Position numbers and translations under genes: made by a program
Assembly: GCA_045603085.1 (NCBI GenBank)
Contig: JAZULL010000122.1
Coordinates: 1 to 20,016 of the forward strand
DNA from: SVQP01 sp045603085
GTDB lineage: Bacteria > Bacillota > Clostridia > Oscillospirales > CAG-272
Direction of reading: 5' to 3'
Length of the DNA stretch: 20,016 nt
The notes under the pieces: model-generated
What the model was told of the DNA's origin: nothing
The model's input: only the letters and a program-made list of their open reading frames with translations
Database searches by the model: none
Part shown: piece after piece, positions 6,189 to 13,061 of the stretch
Layout: every line of letters begins with the position of its first letter
Numbering within the stretch: the first letter of the stretch is position 1

Positions 6189-7019
6189 TTAGTCCTCCTT
6201 TGCCGAAAGTTCTGCCACAGCGGTTGCATACTGCTCGTCGCTCGGTGCAGAGCCGTGCCACTTGACCTGATTTTCCATAAAGGAAACGCCCTTGCCCTTG
6301 ATAGTGTTCATCACGATCGCGCTGGGTGCGCCCTTGACAGACCTTGCTCTGTCCAGCGCATCCTCGATCTGCTCGAAATCGTGGCCGTCGATAGTCTGCA
6401 CAAAGAACCCGAATGCCTCCAGCTTGGACTCAAAGGGAGCGGGGCCGATGACCTCGGCAACCGGGCCGTCGATCTGCAGGCCGTTGGAATCGATGATCAG
6501 GCAGAGGTTATCCAGCGCGTAATGGGCGGCAAACATGCAAGCCTCCCAGATCTGACCCTCCTCACTCTCGCCGTCGCCCACGATGGCATAGGTGCGGTAA
6601 TCCTTGCCGTCCAGCTTGGCGGCCAGCGCCATGCCGCATGCGGCGGAAAATCCAAGACCCAGAGAGCCGGTGGACATATCCACACCGGGGATATGCTTCA
6701 TGTCGGGATGCCCCTGCAGAATGGAATCGTGCTGACGCAGAGTGCCCAGCAGCGACTTGTCAAAATATCCGCGCTCTGCCAGCGCCGCGTAAAGTGCGGG
6801 GGCGCAGTGACCCTTGGACAGCACCAGTCTGTCACGGTTTTGATCCTTGGGGTTTGCGGGGTCAATATTCATGTGGTCAAAATACAGGTATGCCAAGAGG
6901 TCAGCGATCGACATCGAGCCGCCGGGATGGCCCGATTTTGCGGCATGCGTGCCTTCCAGCACACCAAGACGAATGGCCTTGGCCTTCTCCTTGAGCATTT
7001 GCAGCTTTTCCTGATTCAT
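6189..7019 (-). CDS. Transketolase, N-terminal (diphosphate-binding) subunit
   Basis: 276 residues. The thiamine diphosphate motif is complete: GDG at 148-150, followed 29 residues later by N179 (LIIDSN). The substrate-site histidines are in SGHPGG (H31) and SKGH (H71). Together with the following gene it forms a complete heteromeric transketolase, a common arrangement in Clostridia. ATG 7019 is chosen because GGAGGG lies 8 bases upstream and the family N-terminus (MNQEKLQMLKEKAKAIR) begins there; an in-frame extension to 7085 would run through the promoter. Expression should be driven by the strong sigma-A promoter at 7085-7056, and the pair ends at the terminator at 5191-5220. Confidence 0.94.
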   Translation of the reverse strand: MNQEKLQMLKEKAKAIRLGVLEGTHAAKSGHPGGSMSIADLLAYLYFDHMNIDPANPKDQNRDRLVLSKGHCAPALYAALAERGYFDKSLLGTLRQHDSILQGHPDMKHIPGVDMSTGSLGLGFSAACGMALAAKLDGKDYRTYAIVGDGESEEGQIWEACMFAAHYALDNLCLIIDSNGLQIDGPVAEVIGPAPFESKLEAFGFFVQTIDGHDFEQIEDALDRARSVKGAPSAIVMNTIKGKGVSFMENQVKWHGSAPSDEQYATAVAELSAKED

Positions 7020-7055
7020 TGGAAATTCCCTCCGTTGCAATGTTTTATCGTTTTG

Positions 7056-7085
7056 ATTATACCATTTGCACCGTATGCTTGTCAA
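7056..7085 (-). promoter_or_regulatory. Sigma-A promoter of the transketolase operon
   Basis: Minus strand: perfect TTGACA (7085-7080), 18-bp spacer, perfect TATAAT (7061-7056), 37 bases before the start codon. Confidence 0.85.
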
Positions 7086-7121
7086 GGCAGACCGCGCATT
7101 TCTTTATTCACAATCTGTATC

Positions 7122-7150
7122 TTGACAAAGGTTTATAAATATACTAAAAT
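7122..7150 (+). promoter_or_regulatory. Sigma-A promoter of the RNHCP/hydrolase operon
   Basis: Perfect TTGACA (7122-7127), 17-bp spacer, TAAAAT (7145-7150). It is back-to-back with the transketolase promoter; the two -35 boxes are 36 bases apart. A small hairpin CGTGC-GAT-GCACG (7164-7176) lies in the leader. Confidence 0.85.
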
Positions 7151-7211
7151 ATTATTATACGGACGTGCGATGCACGCCCCTGTGAAGTGTTTGTGTTTTC
7201 GGGAGGCTGCC

Positions 7212-7538
7212 ATGGAGCAAAAGCGATTTACCAAAAACGACGACGGCTTTGTCTGCGCCCATTGCGGCAAGCAAGTACAGCCGTTGGGCTATACCTCACG
7301 CAATCATTGCCCCTTTTGCCTGTGGTCGATGCACCTTGACGTCTTCCCCGGTGACCGCGCAAGCGATTGCGGCGGCCAGATGGAGCCCGTCAGGGTCGAG
7401 CCCGACCCCAAAAAGGGCTACGTGATCGTTCACCGCTGTACCAAGTGCGGTGAGCTGCACCGAAACAAGGCCGCACACGAGGCAAAAACGCAGCCCGACA
7501 ATCTCAGACTGCTGATCTCGCTGACGGCAGGCAGATAA
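7212..7538 (+). CDS. RNHCP-domain zinc-ribbon protein
   Basis: 108 residues. Three CxxC pairs (C15/C18, C33/C36, C76/C79) and a lone C53 give a zinc-ribbon-like protein. The signature R30-N-H-C-P34 followed by FCLWSMHLD is the motif that names the RNHCP domain family, whose role is unknown. ATG 7212 has GGGAGG 5 bases upstream. A longer open frame begins far upstream, but it crosses the transketolase promoter region and is not credible. It is the first gene behind the promoter at 7122-7150, and the hydrolase follows after 14 bases. The tail is basic and could bind nucleic acid, but that is only a guess. The domain call is firm; no function can be given. Confidence 0.88.
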   Translation: MEQKRFTKNDDGFVCAHCGKQVQPLGYTSRNHCPFCLWSMHLDVFPGDRASDCGGQMEPVRVEPDPKKGYVIVHRCTKCGELHRNKAAHEAKTQPDNLRLLISLTAGR

Positions 7539-7552
7539 CAGGAGGACGCATT

Positions 7553-8482
7553 ATGACCTATACCGCAACCGCATTTACTCTGCCCTCTTTTGACGGCATT
7601 CATACGCTGGCCGCATGGTGCTGGACGCCCGAGCATCCCGTTGGCGTCATTCAGCTCTCGCACGGCATGTGCGAATACACGCTTCGCTATGAATCCTTTG
7701 CCGCACGTATGTGCGACGCCGGCTTTGCCGTGGTGGGTCACGACCACCTCGGTCACGGACACACCGCCCGAAATGCCGACGAGCTGGGCTACATCACCGA
7801 CGCCAAAAATCCCGCGCTATGCTTAGTCAACGACGTGCATGCAGTCAATGAATGGATCAAAAAGACCTTCCCCGACTTGCCCGTCATTCTCTACGGCCAT
7901 AGCATGGGATCGTTTATCGCACGCTGGGCACTGACCGAATACAAGGATGCGTGGGACGCCGCCGTCATCAGCGGTACAGCAGGTCCCGAGGCCCCCACGG
8001 GTGCGGGCAAGCTGCTCTGCCGCGTGCTGGGACTTTTCGGCAAGCACCGCCGCTCAAATCTGCTCTACACCATCGCTTTCGGCTCTTACGACAAACCGTT
8101 TGCCGCCGAGGGCATCAAAAACGCATGGCTGGCCCGCGACCGCGCGGTGATTGAAAAATACAATGCCGATCCCTTCTGCTCCTACCGCTTCACGGTCAAC
8201 GGATATCTGACCCTTTTCACCCTTTTGGGCAAGGTTTCCGAAAAAGGCTGGGCAAAGCAAATGCCCCTTGATCTGCCCATGCTGATCGTATCGGGCGAGA
8301 ACGACCCCGTGGGCAACTTCGGCAAGGGCGTGCGCCACGTGGAGGCACGACTGCGAGAGGCGGGAGCCAGCGAGCTTTCCTCGATGTATTTCGAGGATAT
8401 GCGCCACGAGCCGCACAACGAGACTGACAATGACAATTTCTACGAGGGTGTCATCAACGTGATGCGCCGTATGATTGCGTGA
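7553..8482 (+). CDS. Alpha/beta hydrolase, monoacylglycerol lipase/lysophospholipase type
   Basis: 309 residues, the usual size for serine aminopeptidase S33/Hydrolase_4 enzymes. The nucleophile elbow is GHSMGS with S117. The acid is probably D251 in SGENDPVGN and the base H285 in MRHEPHNE, so the triad is complete. The oxyanion-loop segment is LSHGMCEYTLRYESFA, and GHDHLGHG follows in the usual place. No signal peptide is seen, so it should act in the cytoplasm or at the inner membrane face on lipid esters such as monoacylglycerols or lysophospholipids. Peptidase activity cannot be excluded. AGGAGG precedes ATG by 7 bases. It is co-directional with the RNHCP gene (14-base gap) and probably shares its promoter. 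A 129-base gap with two hairpins separates it from ruvX. Confidence 0.9.
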   Translation: MTYTATAFTLPSFDGIHTLAAWCWTPEHPVGVIQLSHGMCEYTLRYESFAARMCDAGFAVVGHDHLGHGHTARNADELGYITDAKNPALCLVNDVHAVNEWIKKTFPDLPVILYGHSMGSFIARWALTEYKDAWDAAVISGTAGPEAPTGAGKLLCRVLGLFGKHRRSNLLYTIAFGSYDKPFAAEGIKNAWLARDRAVIEKYNADPFCSYRFTVNGYLTLFTLLGKVSEKGWAKQMPLDLPMLIVSGENDPVGNFGKGVRHVEARLREAGASELSSMYFEDMRHEPHNETDNDNFYEGVINVMRRMIA

Positions 8483-8524
8483 ATCGTTTACTCAGTTCTT
8501 CTGTTCAAATTACCATTCACGCTC

Positions 8525-8570
8525 AAAGCTCAACTTAAAATGGTTTTTGTCCCATTTTAAGTTGAACTTT
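8525..8570. repeat. Long AT-rich perfect inverted repeat, possible terminator or processing site
   Basis: TCAACTTAAAATGG (8530-8543) and CCATTTTAAGTTGA (8552-8565) form a perfect 14-bp stem with an 8-base loop. It extends through one mismatch to AAAG/CTTT (8525-8528 and 8567-8570). Neither flank has a proper T-tract, so it is not a textbook terminator, although it sits where the hydrolase transcript would end. Confidence 0.75.
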
Positions 8571-8584
8571 CATAACTATATTGA

Positions 8585-8599
8585 GCCGCCACAGGCGGC
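8585..8599 (+). promoter_or_regulatory. GC-rich hairpin just upstream of the ruvX ribosome site
   Basis: GCCGCC (8585-8590), loop ACA, GGCGGC (8594-8599). It ends 2 bases before the GGAG ribosome site (8602-8605) and could limit ribosome access. Confidence 0.5.
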
Positions 8600-8611
8600 A
8601 TGGAGATTGAT

Positions 8612-9064
8612 ATGCAAACCTTAAAACAAACCAAGGGCAAGCTGCTGGGCGTGGACTTTGGCGACAAGAGAACCGGCATTGCCGTATCCGACTCCTTACG
8701 CACCATGGCGTCGGGCAGACAGACCATATCGGTTGGCGGTATGGAAAAGACGGCCGAGAAAACCGCCGAGATCGCCCGCGAGCTGGGCGTGGTGGGCGTT
8801 GTGGTCGGCGTTCCGGTCAACATGGACGGCTCCTTTGGCCCGCGCGCACAGCACGCGCAGAAATTTGCAAATATTCTGCAGTACAAGCTGGGAGAGGATA
8901 TCCATGTGGCAACGTTGGATGAACGCATGACCACCATGGCCGCCTCCCGTTATCTTAACGAAACCGATACGCGCGGGCAGAAGAGAAAGCAGGTCATCGA
9001 CACGCTGTCTGCCGAGATCATTCTGCAAAACGCGCTTGATAAGCTCAAATACATGCAATTGTAA
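8612..9064 (+). CDS. ruvX: RuvX/YqgF-type Holliday junction resolvase
   Basis: 150 residues. The RNase H-like fold of the YqgF family is clear: LLGVDFGDKRTGIAVSD at about 11-27 with catalytic D15, the conserved GVPVNMDGSFGPRAQ loop, LDERMTT as the second acidic site, and IDTLSAEIILQNALD near the end with the third acidic residue. The family is a putative Holliday junction resolvase or 16S rRNA pre-processing nuclease. ATG 8600 is also in frame, but it abuts a hairpin and has no ribosome site, while GGAG (8602-8605) lies 6 bases before ATG 8612, so 8612 is chosen. The usual Bacillota neighbours alaS and yrzB are absent here. A membrane protein follows after 13 bases and is probably co-transcribed. 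Confidence 0.92.
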   Translation: MQTLKQTKGKLLGVDFGDKRTGIAVSDSLRTMASGRQTISVGGMEKTAEKTAEIARELGVVGVVVGVPVNMDGSFGPRAQHAQKFANILQYKLGEDIHVATLDERMTTMAASRYLNETDTRGQKRKQVIDTLSAEIILQNALDKLKYMQL

Positions 9065-9077
9065 AGGATATAAGAAA

Positions 9078-9836
9078 ATGGCAAAATCCACACAGTCCCG
9101 CATCATCGGCTGGGCACTCCGCATCTTAGTCGGTGCGATGATCCTTTCGGTGCTCGGCGTTCTGCTCTGGCGCATCATGTCCTCGGGCGACCCCGGCTCC
9201 ATGACCGCCATGCAGCCCAACGACAAGCTCTATGCCGCCTACACGGAAAATGACGGCGACGTGCACATCCTGCACCAGCAGCACGACATCATCATCCGCG
9301 ACGGCCCTGCCAAGGGCTACTTCTCGGTCACGCAAAGTGAATTTATCCCCGCGGCAAAGCAGCTGCAGATCACCTTCCGCTACAATAACAGCACGCTCAA
9401 ATACGTGGCCGCCGATTACGACAAGCCCGCCGCTCTGGAGCGCGGCAAGGATTGGTTTGACGTTACGGTCACGGTGGCTTACGATCTGACCCCCGAGAAC
9501 ACAGAGGACAACGACGTAAACGATCCCGAGAGCGTCCGCTTTGAGCGTTATCAGCCCTCTGCATGCGTCAAGGACACCAAAAACCTTTACAACTACGAGC
9601 GACTGACCTTTGACGGCATTCAGATCTTTGATCACTTCGAAGAGGACGGCACACCCGTCATGCGCGCAGACGTGCTGGCCGTTTACGTGGATATCTACTT
9701 CAACGAGGATATCAACTATGACGCCGAGCCGCTCGGCACGCTTCTGATCTACGTCTGGGGCAACGAGCGCAAGGTGCTGGTCGAGCCGCTGGAGGGCAAG
9801 GATCTGGAGGCGCTGATCGCCTACGGTCAAAAATAA
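9078..9836 (+). CDS. Single-pass membrane protein of unknown function
   Basis: 252 residues. A short basic N-terminus (MAKSTQSR) precedes one membrane helix at about residues 10-31 (IIGWALRILVGAMILSVLGVLLW). A mostly beta-rich, acidic domain follows that should lie outside the cell. There is no lipobox and no clear cleavage site, so it is probably membrane-anchored. Segments such as LQITFRYNNSTLKYVAADY and VTVTVAYDLT suggest a beta-sandwich, but I recognise no named domain. ATG 9078 is preferred over an upstream in-frame ATG at 9036, which lies inside ruvX; AAAGGA lies 9 bases before it. It follows ruvX by 13 bases. No clear terminator is seen after its stop before the dap promoter at 9859. 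Confidence 0.8.
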   Translation: MAKSTQSRIIGWALRILVGAMILSVLGVLLWRIMSSGDPGSMTAMQPNDKLYAAYTENDGDVHILHQQHDIIIRDGPAKGYFSVTQSEFIPAAKQLQITFRYNNSTLKYVAADYDKPAALERGKDWFDVTVTVAYDLTPENTEDNDVNDPESVRFERYQPSACVKDTKNLYNYERLTFDGIQIFDHFEEDGTPVMRADVLAVYVDIYFNEDINYDAEPLGTLLIYVWGNERKVLVEPLEGKDLEALIAYGQK

Positions 9837-9858
9837 TCTGCAAGTTTTACAATATCTA

Positions 9859-9887
9859 TTGACAATATAAAATAATTGCGATATAAT
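9859..9887 (+). promoter_or_regulatory. Consensus sigma-A promoter of the dap operon
   Basis: TTGACA (9859-9864), exactly 17-bp spacer, TATAAT (9882-9887): a full consensus match. It drives the lysine riboswitch leader. Confidence 0.92.
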
Positions 9888-9898
9888 TTCGGTATCAT

Positions 9899-10067
9899 AA
9901 GAGTCGAGGCGCATTGTACAAAGAGTAACTTGCCGCAAAAGGCTGCACAGCCGTTGGCAAGCCAAAGGGGTACGGTGCCGAAGCCATCCGCGCGTGCGGC
10001 GGACTTGGTTGGGCGGGCAGACTAAGTGCTGTCCGACTGTCGCGAATTCTCGCGGGGTGCTTCTCTT
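9899..10067 (+). ncRNA. Lysine riboswitch (L-box) aptamer
   Basis: The conserved L-box blocks occur in order: GTCGAGGCGCA then AAGAGTAAC near the 5' side, GCCAAAGGGG with GGTGCCGAAGC in the middle, GGTTGGGCGGGCAGAC and CTGTCCGACTGTCGCG in the 3' half, closing with GTGCTTCTCTT. The AAGAG at 9899-9903 can pair with CTCTT at 10063-10067 to close the P1 stem. The aptamer binds lysine and controls the downstream terminator, so dapA-dapB-ddh should be shut off when lysine is abundant. It is placed directly between the promoter and dapA, and with the terminator it fills the 348-base gap before that gene. Confidence 0.95.
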
Positions 10068-10111
10068 TGGCATGAACTTCTCTGTCCCACCGGGGGACGG
10101 TCGTATATGCA

Positions 10112-10141
10112 AGAGTGCTTCCCATGCGCGGGAGGCACTCT
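10112..10141 (+). terminator. Riboswitch-controlled attenuator terminator
   Basis: AGAGTGCTTCCC (10112-10123) pairs with GGGAGGCACTCT (10130-10141), 12 bp with one G-U pair and a 6-base loop, followed by TTTGATTTTG. The 3' arm segment GAGGCAC (10132-10138) can instead pair with GTGCTTC (10057-10063) in the aptamer closing strand, which gives a clear antiterminator. Lysine-bound aptamer hides that strand and lets the terminator form. Confidence 0.9.
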
Positions 10142-10184
10142 TTGATTTTGAAAAATTTCAGTTTAAGATAAAGGAAGATTCATT

Positions 10185-11078
10185 ATGTCTCACACTCCCA
10201 TTTTCAAGGGCATCGCAACTGCACTCATCACCCCCATGCACGCTGACGGCAGCGTGGATTACGAGTCCCTTGGCCGCTTGATCGATTGGCAGATCGAGTG
10301 CGGCATTGACGCGCTGGTCATCGCCGGCACGACCGGCGAGGGCTCTACCTTGACCGACGAGGAGCACCGCGAGGTCATCCGCTTCTCGGTGGAGCGCGCC
10401 GCTCATCGCGTGCCCATCATTGCCGGCACAGGCAGTAACGACACCTCCTACGCATGCGATCTGACCCGCTTCTCGGCAGAGGTCGGCGCGGACGCCATGC
10501 TGGTGGTCACCCCCTACTACAACAAAGCAACCCAGAACGGTCTTATCAAGATGTTCAACGCCATTGCCGACGCATCCGACAAGCCCATCATCGCATATAA
10601 CGTACCCTCGCGCACCGGCTGTGCCATCGCACCCGCGACCTACGCACAGCTGGCCAAAAACCCCAAGATCGTGGCCATCAAGGAGGCCAACGGCGACATC
10701 GGTGCCATCGTGGAGACCGCCGCTTTAGTGGGCAACAAGATGGATCTCTACTCGGGTAATGACGACCAGATCGTCCCCGTGCTGTCCATGGGAGGCATGG
10801 GCTGTATTTCGGTGCTGTCCAACGTACTTCCCCGCGAGACCAAGCAGATCTGCGAGCTGTTCTGGCAGGGCGACGTCAAGGGTGCGGCCGCACTGCAGTG
10901 CAAGCTGCTCCCCCTGATCAAGGCGCTGTTCTCCGAGGTCAATCCCATTCCCGTCAAGGCCGCTATGGCAAAGATGGGCCTTTGCGGTCCTGCCATCCGT
11001 CTGCCCCTGACAGAGATGGAAGAGGCACACGCCGAGATCCTTTATGCGCGCATGAGAGAGGCAGGACTTGACGTATGA
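10185..11078 (+). CDS. dapA: 4-hydroxy-tetrahydrodipicolinate synthase
   Basis: 297 residues, normal for the family. DapA condenses pyruvate with aspartate semialdehyde, the first committed step to diaminopimelate and lysine. The Schiff-base lysine is K166 in VAIKEANGD. The proton-relay tyrosine is Y138 in AYNVPSRTG, and GTTGEG (48-53) supplies the active-site threonines. All the catalytic groups expected are present. It is the first gene behind the lysine riboswitch and overlaps dapB by 4 bases (ATGA), so translation is coupled. AAAGGA lies about 10 bases before the ATG. In a spore former the product pool also feeds dipicolinate. Related aldolases such as N-acetylneuraminate lyase are excluded by the context with dapB and the L-box. 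Confidence 0.97.
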   Translation: MSHTPIFKGIATALITPMHADGSVDYESLGRLIDWQIECGIDALVIAGTTGEGSTLTDEEHREVIRFSVERAAHRVPIIAGTGSNDTSYACDLTRFSAEVGADAMLVVTPYYNKATQNGLIKMFNAIADASDKPIIAYNVPSRTGCAIAPATYAQLAKNPKIVAIKEANGDIGAIVETAALVGNKMDLYSGNDDQIVPVLSMGGMGCISVLSNVLPRETKQICELFWQGDVKGAAALQCKLLPLIKALFSEVNPIPVKAAMAKMGLCGPAIRLPLTEMEEAHAEILYARMREAGLDV

Positions 11079-11851
11079 AGGTCATGATCATTGGTGCGGC
11101 AGGCCGCATGGGCAAAGAGCTTTTGACGCTCGTGCAAGGCGGCTATGCAGGCGCAACTGCCGCTATCGGCGTTGACGCTTATTCCGACGACTATCCCCAC
11201 ACCCCCGACGCATGCGGTGATATCCCCGACGTCATCGTGGATTTCTCGCACGCAAGTGCCACCGACGCGGTGCTGGACTGGGCTGTGGCAAACGGCATCC
11301 CCTGCGTGATCGGCACGACCGGTCACACCGAGGAGCAGCTCTCTCATATCGCCAAGGCGGCTGAGCACGTGGCCATTTTCCATTCCGGCAATATGTCGGT
11401 GGGCATTGCGGTGCTTTTGCAGCTTGCCAAGCAGGCCGCGCGCGCCTTTCCCGATGCGGATATTGAGATCATTGAGGTGCACCACAAGCACAAGGCAGAC
11501 GCCCCCAGCGGCACGGCTCTGATGCTGGCCAAGGCGATTGAAGAGGTGCGCCCCGACGCGCGCCGCGTGCTGGGCAGAAGCGGCCAGTGCAAGAGAGAAA
11601 AACAGGATATCGGCATTTCCGCCGTGCGCATGGGTAACGTGGTTGGCGAGCACAAGGTCTGCATCTGCACCGACAGCCAGACCATCACGCTGGAGCACAA
11701 GGCGCACACCCGCGCGCTGTTTGCCGAGGGCGGCCTCTGTGCGGCGGCTTATATTGTAAACAAGACCCCCGGGCTTTACGGCATGCAGGATATGCTTGCA
11801 GAGCCTGATAAGGAGAAGGATTATGAAGATAGCAATTGTGGGATACGGTAA
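11075..11851 (+). CDS. dapB: 4-hydroxy-tetrahydrodipicolinate reductase
   Basis: 258 residues. The N-terminal nucleotide-binding motif is GAAGRMG (7-13). The catalytic motif EVHHKHKADAPSGT at 134-147 carries the proton donor H136 and K140. The enzyme reduces the DapA product to tetrahydrodipicolinate with NAD(P)H in the cytoplasm. The first codon lies in the last codons of dapA. The chain runs about 17 residues beyond the usual end (GLYGMQDML); this charged tail is encoded where dapB overlaps the beginning of ddh by 29 bases in another frame. The tail is probably unstructured. The identity is certain from both motif and context. Confidence 0.97.
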   Translation: MKVMIIGAAGRMGKELLTLVQGGYAGATAAIGVDAYSDDYPHTPDACGDIPDVIVDFSHASATDAVLDWAVANGIPCVIGTTGHTEEQLSHIAKAAEHVAIFHSGNMSVGIAVLLQLAKQAARAFPDADIEIIEVHHKHKADAPSGTALMLAKAIEEVRPDARRVLGRSGQCKREKQDIGISAVRMGNVVGEHKVCICTDSQTITLEHKAHTRALFAEGGLCAAAYIVNKTPGLYGMQDMLAEPDKEKDYEDSNCGIR

Positions 11852-12794
11852 TCTCGGCCGCGGCGTTGAGGCCGCGCTGACAGCCGCACCCGATATGCAG
11901 GCGGTTGGCATTTTCACGCGCCGCGATCCCGCGAGCGTACAGAGCGTGACGGGTCTGCCCGTATACAGCATGGACGCGCTGGAGAGCATGGCGGACGGCA
12001 TCGACGTCGTGATCAACTGCGGCGGCTCGGCCACCGATCTGCCCCGCTCTACCCCTGCACTGGCCAAAAAATTCCACGTGGTGGACAGCTACGACACCCA
12101 CGCCAAGATTCTCGGGCACCGCGCGGCCGTTGATGCCGCGGCGCGACAGGGTGGCAAGGTGGCCGTGATCTCGGTTGGTTGGGATCCCGGAATGTTCTCG
12201 CTGACAAGACTTTATGCCGGGAGCGTTCTGCCGTGCGGTAAGAGCTACACGTTCTGGGGCACCGGCGTCAGCCAGGGTCACTCGGACGCCATTCGCCGTA
12301 TCGAGGGCGTGGCCGATGCAAGACAGTACACGGTGCCGATCAAGTCGGCGATAGAACGCGTCAAGAGCGGCGAGATGCCTGCCTTTACGGCAGCCGACAT
12401 GCACGAGCGCGTTTGCTACGTGGCCCTGAGGGACGGCGCGGACGCGGCGGCCATCGAGCAGGCCATCGTGACCATGCCCGACTATTTCGCCCCCTACAAG
12501 ACCACGGTGCATTTTGTCAGCCTTGAAGAGTTGCACCGCGACCATGCGGGACTTCCGCACGGCGGCACGGTCATTCACGCGGGAAAGGCGGCAACCGGCT
12601 CTGCGCACACCATTGAATATACGTTGAATCTGGAGTCCAATCCCGATTTCACGGGCAGTATTCTGGTCGCGTATGCAAGAGCGGCTTACAGACTCGGCCT
12701 GATGGGCGAGGTTGGCTGCAAGACGGCGTTTGACATCGCACCCATTCTGCTCTCGCCCGAGAGCCCCGAGGAACTGTATTCGCATTTACTTTAA
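11823..12794 (+). CDS. ddh: meso-Diaminopimelate D-dehydrogenase
   Basis: 323 residues, matching the Ddh family. It starts MKIAIVGYGNLGRG, with the dinucleotide-binding glycines at 7-14. It contains VISVGWDPGMFSLTRLY, then SYTFWGTGVSQGHSDAIRRI, which are hallmark substrate-binding segments. The enzyme makes meso-diaminopimelate in one NADPH-dependent amination of the open-chain form of tetrahydrodipicolinate, replacing the succinylase, acetylase or aminotransferase (DapL) routes. The start at 11823 is chosen because the family N-terminus begins there and AAGGAG is about 6 bases upstream; a 9-residue extension to 11796 is not needed. It overlaps dapB by 29 bases. It is the last gene of the operon, followed by the terminator at 12812-12849. 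Confidence 0.95.
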   Translation: MKIAIVGYGNLGRGVEAALTAAPDMQAVGIFTRRDPASVQSVTGLPVYSMDALESMADGIDVVINCGGSATDLPRSTPALAKKFHVVDSYDTHAKILGHRAAVDAAARQGGKVAVISVGWDPGMFSLTRLYAGSVLPCGKSYTFWGTGVSQGHSDAIRRIEGVADARQYTVPIKSAIERVKSGEMPAFTAADMHERVCYVALRDGADAAAIEQAIVTMPDYFAPYKTTVHFVSLEELHRDHAGLPHGGTVIHAGKAATGSAHTIEYTLNLESNPDFTGSILVAYARAAYRLGLMGEVGCKTAFDIAPILLSPESPEELYSHLL

Positions 12795-12811
12795 TTTAAT
12801 ATCTTAATATC

Positions 12812-12849
12812 AAAAGGGAAAACCTTGTCAATTCAAGGTTCTCCCTTTT
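12812..12849. terminator. Bidirectional terminator, dap operon and AbrB-like gene
   Basis: AAAAGGGAaAACCTTG (12812-12827), loop TCAATT, CAAGGTTcTCCCTTTT (12834-12849), one mismatch, followed by CTTTTTT on the plus strand. The TGA stop of the minus-strand AbrB-like gene (12835-12833) lies at the loop/arm border, so one arm is also coding sequence. Confidence 0.9.
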
Positions 12850-13027
12850 CTTTTTTCACCAACATGTACTCCGGACTTTGTATCAACACGCCCTGCTCTG
12901 TGGCGACAATCTCCACTTTATTGTCCAGCGCATACCGCTCCCGCAGATCTTTGGGGATGACCAACCGTCCGAGCTTGTCGGACTCTTTAATGATACCAAT
13001 TCGCCCCTCTTCGCTTCCCTTTTTCAT
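12833..13027 (-). CDS. AbrB/SpoVT-like transcription regulator
   Basis: 64 residues. The core is a swapped-hairpin AbrB DNA-binding domain: IGIIKESDKLGRLVIPKDLRERYALDNKVEIVATEQGVLI, with the family signature GR(I/L)VIPKxLR. Such proteins bind DNA as dimers and act as transition-state or sporulation regulators, or as antitoxins in MazE-like systems. No toxin gene is adjacent, so a regulatory role is more likely. ATG 13027 has GAGGGGG about 10 bases upstream, a slightly long spacing. The promoter TTGACT-N17-TATAAT lies upstream, interleaved with operator-like words. The last codons (KKEKGEP) are encoded by an arm of the shared terminator. It is divergent from the XRE gene. Confidence 0.88.
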   Translation of the reverse strand: MKKGSEEGRIGIIKESDKLGRLVIPKDLRERYALDNKVEIVATEQGVLIQSPEYMLVKKEKGEP

Positions 13028-13061
13028 ATATTATACGCCCCCTCTTTCTATATTCTTATCT

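Noticed and set aside
11685..12785. 366-residue antisense open frame over ddh and the dapB end
   Set aside because: It is antisense to two firmly identified genes, lacks a ribosome site and has an odd Arg/Ala/His-rich composition.
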